Shown: positions 61,909 through 64,000 of the stretch, in pieces
Layout of the letters: each line of letters opens with the position of its first letter
Numbering within the stretch: position 1 is the first letter of the stretch
Assembly: GCF_035013185.1 (NCBI RefSeq)
Contig: NZ_JAYGJO010000003.1
Span: 62,001 to 126,000 of the forward strand
DNA from: Acerihabitans sp035013185
GTDB taxonomy: Bacteria > Pseudomonadota > Gammaproteobacteria > Enterobacterales > Enterobacteriaceae
Reading direction: 5' to 3'
DNA: 64,000 nt
Notes under the pieces: model-generated
What the model was told of the DNA's origin: nothing
What the model saw: the letters and a program-made list of their open reading frames with translations, nothing else
Database searches by the model: none
Program-made: the position numbers and the translations under genes

Positions 61909-62708
61909 TTGGTCGCGTTGGCAACGACCCTTTCGGTGATTTCTTGCGTCATACGCTTAATGATGAGGCGGTGAATATTGAGCATATGCATCAAGATCCC
62001 GATCAGCGAACCTCCACCGTAGTGGTTGAAAATGACCAGAACGGTGAGCGGTCTTTCACTTTTATGGTTCGCCCAAGCGCCGATTTGTTCCTGCAACCTG
62101 CTGATATTCCAGTGTTTGAAACAGGACAGTTCTTGCATCTTTGTTCGATTGCTCTTTCTGCTGAACCCTGTCGTTCTGCGGCCTTTTTGGCGATGGAGCA
62201 GATGAAAACGGCAGGCGGTTATGTCTGTTTTGATCCCAATATCCGTCACGATCTCTGGTCGAATGAAAACCAACTGCGCGACAGTGTGCACCAAGCGCTG
62301 TTGCTCGCAGACATCGTCAAAACCTCTGAGCATGAGCTGGAATATCTCACCGGAGAACCCCAAATATCGCAAGGTATTATTCGCCTGTGCCAGCGCTATG
62401 ATCCTAAAGTACTCTTGGTGACTCAGGGCAAAGACGGCGTATCGGTTTATCACAAACAGAGTGCGTTATTGCAGCAGTACGCCGCACCGAAAGTCACTGC
62501 AGTCGATACCACGGGTGCGGGAGATGCGTTTATGGCGGGATTATTGGCGGGACTGTCACAGGGGTGGCCAGAAACATCGACGCCAACGTGGTCGGCGGTT
62601 ATTCGTCAAGCGCTGGCTTGCGGTGCGTTGGCGACCACCGCCAAGGGGGCGATGACCGCCTTGCCGTATGCCGCAACATTAGCCGATTTTGCTACCCACG
62701 CTTGGTGA
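61909..62708 (+). pseudogene. scrK: scrK fragment: fructokinase lacking its N-terminus
   Basis: The + strand frame encodes about 266 residues of ScrK, beginning at QLGRVGNDPFGDFLRHTL (about residue 46 of the intact ~307) and running to the end. It includes the FMVRPSADLFLQPADIP and VDTTGAGDAFMAGLLAGL motifs with the catalytic Asp. The N-terminal lid with the GG substrate loop is missing. It is fused head to head with the scrB remnant and has no start of its own. Confidence 0.9.
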
Positions 62709-62882
62709 AGGCCTGAGTAGGCAACGGCCTCAGTCCGGGTGATCTCCACGTGAATGTCCAACGTCGTTACCACAGTAGCGGATATGGGCCGGTTATTCTG
62801 GCGTCATCCCGGTGGTGTTAACATCAAACCAGCCCAGGTTATCGAATAACATCGGCAAGCGTCGCGGGGATCAAAGATAACG

Positions 62883-64000
62883 TCATTTTCCCGTTTCTCC
62901 TTTGAGGCGATGGGAGCCTCTGCGGCGGGTACAGAGAAAAACCAACGGCACCGCAATGGCATAAATGACCACCACCGACAGCCAGATGGCGCCGGGCCAC
63001 GCCTGCTGGAAAACGAAGTAGAGAGTCGAGAAAAACAGCGGCCCGACGATGGATGCCAGGCTTACAACTGATGCCAGCACTCCCTGAAACCGGCCTTGGT
63101 GGGTGGGGCCCACCTGCCGGGTAGCCAGGGTCTGAAGTGCTGGGGTGCCGATGCCCCCGAGCGCAAAGATAGGCATGATGGCAAACACCAGCCAGCCTTG
63201 ATGGGTGAACGCGATGACGATAAGCGCGACGCAGGTACAGGCAATGCCGACAAGAATGGCCCAACGTTCGCCAAGTAATTTGGTCGCCGGACCGGGCAAA
63301 AATGCCTGTACCAGCGTTAAGCACACGCCGAAGGTGCCGAGCGACAGGCCGATCCATAGGCCATTCCAGCGGAAGGTGTCGAAACCCCACAGGGCCCAAC
63401 AGGTACCATAGGCCTCACCGGTGGCACATAGGATAAAAAACACCGAGATAATAGGTAGCAGCCTTTTCATCGAAAAAATCCAACGCAGCGGCCGCAGTGG
63501 GTTGAGTTCGCCCAGCGTGATCTTTTGGCGGTTCGGCGTACGGGACTCGGGCAGGATGAATAACGCCAACAAGAAATTGCAGGCGTTCAGCACCGCGGCG
63601 GCGATGAAAGGCAGTCGCAGCCAGTAATCGCCGAGCAGCCCGCCTAAAACCGGGCCGATAATGAAACCGATGCCAAACATGGCGTTTAATAGGCCAAAGC
63701 GGCGGGCGCGCTGATTCAAGGGCGAAATGTCGGTGATATAGGCCATTGCCACAGAGACATTGGCGCTCGTCAAACCCGCAATGGCACGGCCGACAAGCAA
63801 CATCCAAAGCTGCGGCGCGACCGCCAGGAGCACATAGTTGATGGCCGTACCCGCTAGGGAAATAAGCAGTACCGGTCGCCGGCCAAGGTTGTCGCTCAAT
63901 GCGCCGAGCACGGGGGCAAAGATAAACTGCATGGCCGCATAGAGCGCGGTCATGATGCCAATATAGGGCGCGATATTCTGAGTCTGTATCACCTGCTCAA
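62883..64000 (-). CDS. Tet-type MFS efflux transporter (5' end outside window)
   Basis: A major facilitator of the TetA(DHA1) class; the frame is open to the end of the window, so the N-terminus lies outside. About 372 residues are visible, with the motif A loop PVLGALSDNLGRRPVLL, the antiporter motif FIIGPVLGGLLGDYW and about eleven membrane helices. Likely exports a drug or metabolite; closeness to true tetracycline pumps cannot be judged. The residues L-S-D-N-L-G-R-R-P match Tet family motif A well. Confidence 0.88.
   Translation of the reverse strand, partial: EQVIQTQNIAPYIGIMTALYAAMQFIFAPVLGALSDNLGRRPVLLISLAGTAINYVLLAVAPQLWMLLVGRAIAGLTSANVSVAMAYITDISPLNQRARRFGLLNAMFGIGFIIGPVLGGLLGDYWLRLPFIAAAVLNACNFLLALFILPESRTPNRQKITLGELNPLRPLRWIFSMKRLLPIISVFFILCATGEAYGTCWALWGFDTFRWNGLWIGLSLGTFGVCLTLVQAFLPGPATKLLGERWAILVGIACTCVALIVIAFTHQGWLVFAIMPIFALGGIGTPALQTLATRQVGPTHQGRFQGVLASVVSLASIVGPLFFSTLYFVFQQAWPGAIWLSVVVIYAIAVPLVFLCTRRRGSHRLKGETGK

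Overview
The window is a piece of an enterobacterial (Enterobacterales) chromosome of moderate G+C content. YajD, YohD, the YdfI/RspR pair, an SPI-1-type type III secretion system (T3SS), ScrR/ScrB/ScrK and ERIC-family repeats all point to this order. A Sodalis- or Pectobacteriaceae-like bacterium that lives with a host fits best, but the genus cannot be fixed from the sequence alone.

Layout. (1) 1-20400: most of an Inv/Mxi-Spa (SPI-1) injectisome. It holds spaL/invC (5' end outside the window), spaM, spaN, spaO, spaPQRS, the chaperone sicA, the translocators sipB, sipC and sipD, a much enlarged repeat-rich sipA, the acyl carrier protein iacP, and then, after a 418-bp gap with a 41-bp tandem repeat, prgHIJK-orgAB, a small unknown gene and a lipoprotein gene. 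All genes are on the + strand and mostly overlap or abut. The regulators (hilA/invF type) and invA/E/G/H homologues are not seen; any upstream copies would lie left of the window. (2) 20677-27863: a YdfI-type sugar-acid dehydrogenase with its RspR-type GntR regulator, yajD, tandem ERIC elements, a DedA/YohD membrane protein, a secreted beta-propeller and a chemoreceptor. (3) 27931-39543: a phosphonate locus split into two divergent units, phnC-D-E1-E2 on the - strand and phnF-G-H-I-J-K-L-M-N plus a hexapeptide transferase on the + strand. A candidate Pho box and a candidate PhnF operator lie between them. (4) 39556-41462: a cation diffusion facilitator and a MipA/OmpV outer-membrane protein. 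(5) 41706-48982: two convergent blocks that look like an undescribed small-molecule or lipid-modification cluster: MtnX-like phosphatase, alpha/beta hydrolase, a pair of four-helix SMR-like transporters and a DegT/ArnB-type aminotransferase on +; an arginase-fold protein, a FemAB/GNAT-like transferase and a class III aminotransferase on -. (6) 50511-55478: a chaperone-usher fimbrial operon with pilin, chaperone, usher and tip adhesin. (7) 56258-64000: a RIO1-type kinase, a second chemoreceptor behind a 37-bp satellite array, a rearranged sucrose locus (intact scrR, with the remains of scrB and scrK fused head to head) and a Tet-type MFS transporter that runs off the end.

Together the T3SS, fimbriae, chemoreceptors and phosphonate scavenging suggest a host-associated bacterium with a near-complete core metabolism. 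Many simple-sequence arrays (7-, 8-, 9-, 24-, 37-, 41- and 122-bp units) and the broken sucrose genes point to a genome in which replication slippage and rearrangement are active. The parts least explained by known biology are the 41.7-49 kb cluster, the repeat architecture of the SipA homologue, and the inverted repeat at the 5' end of the FemAB-like gene.
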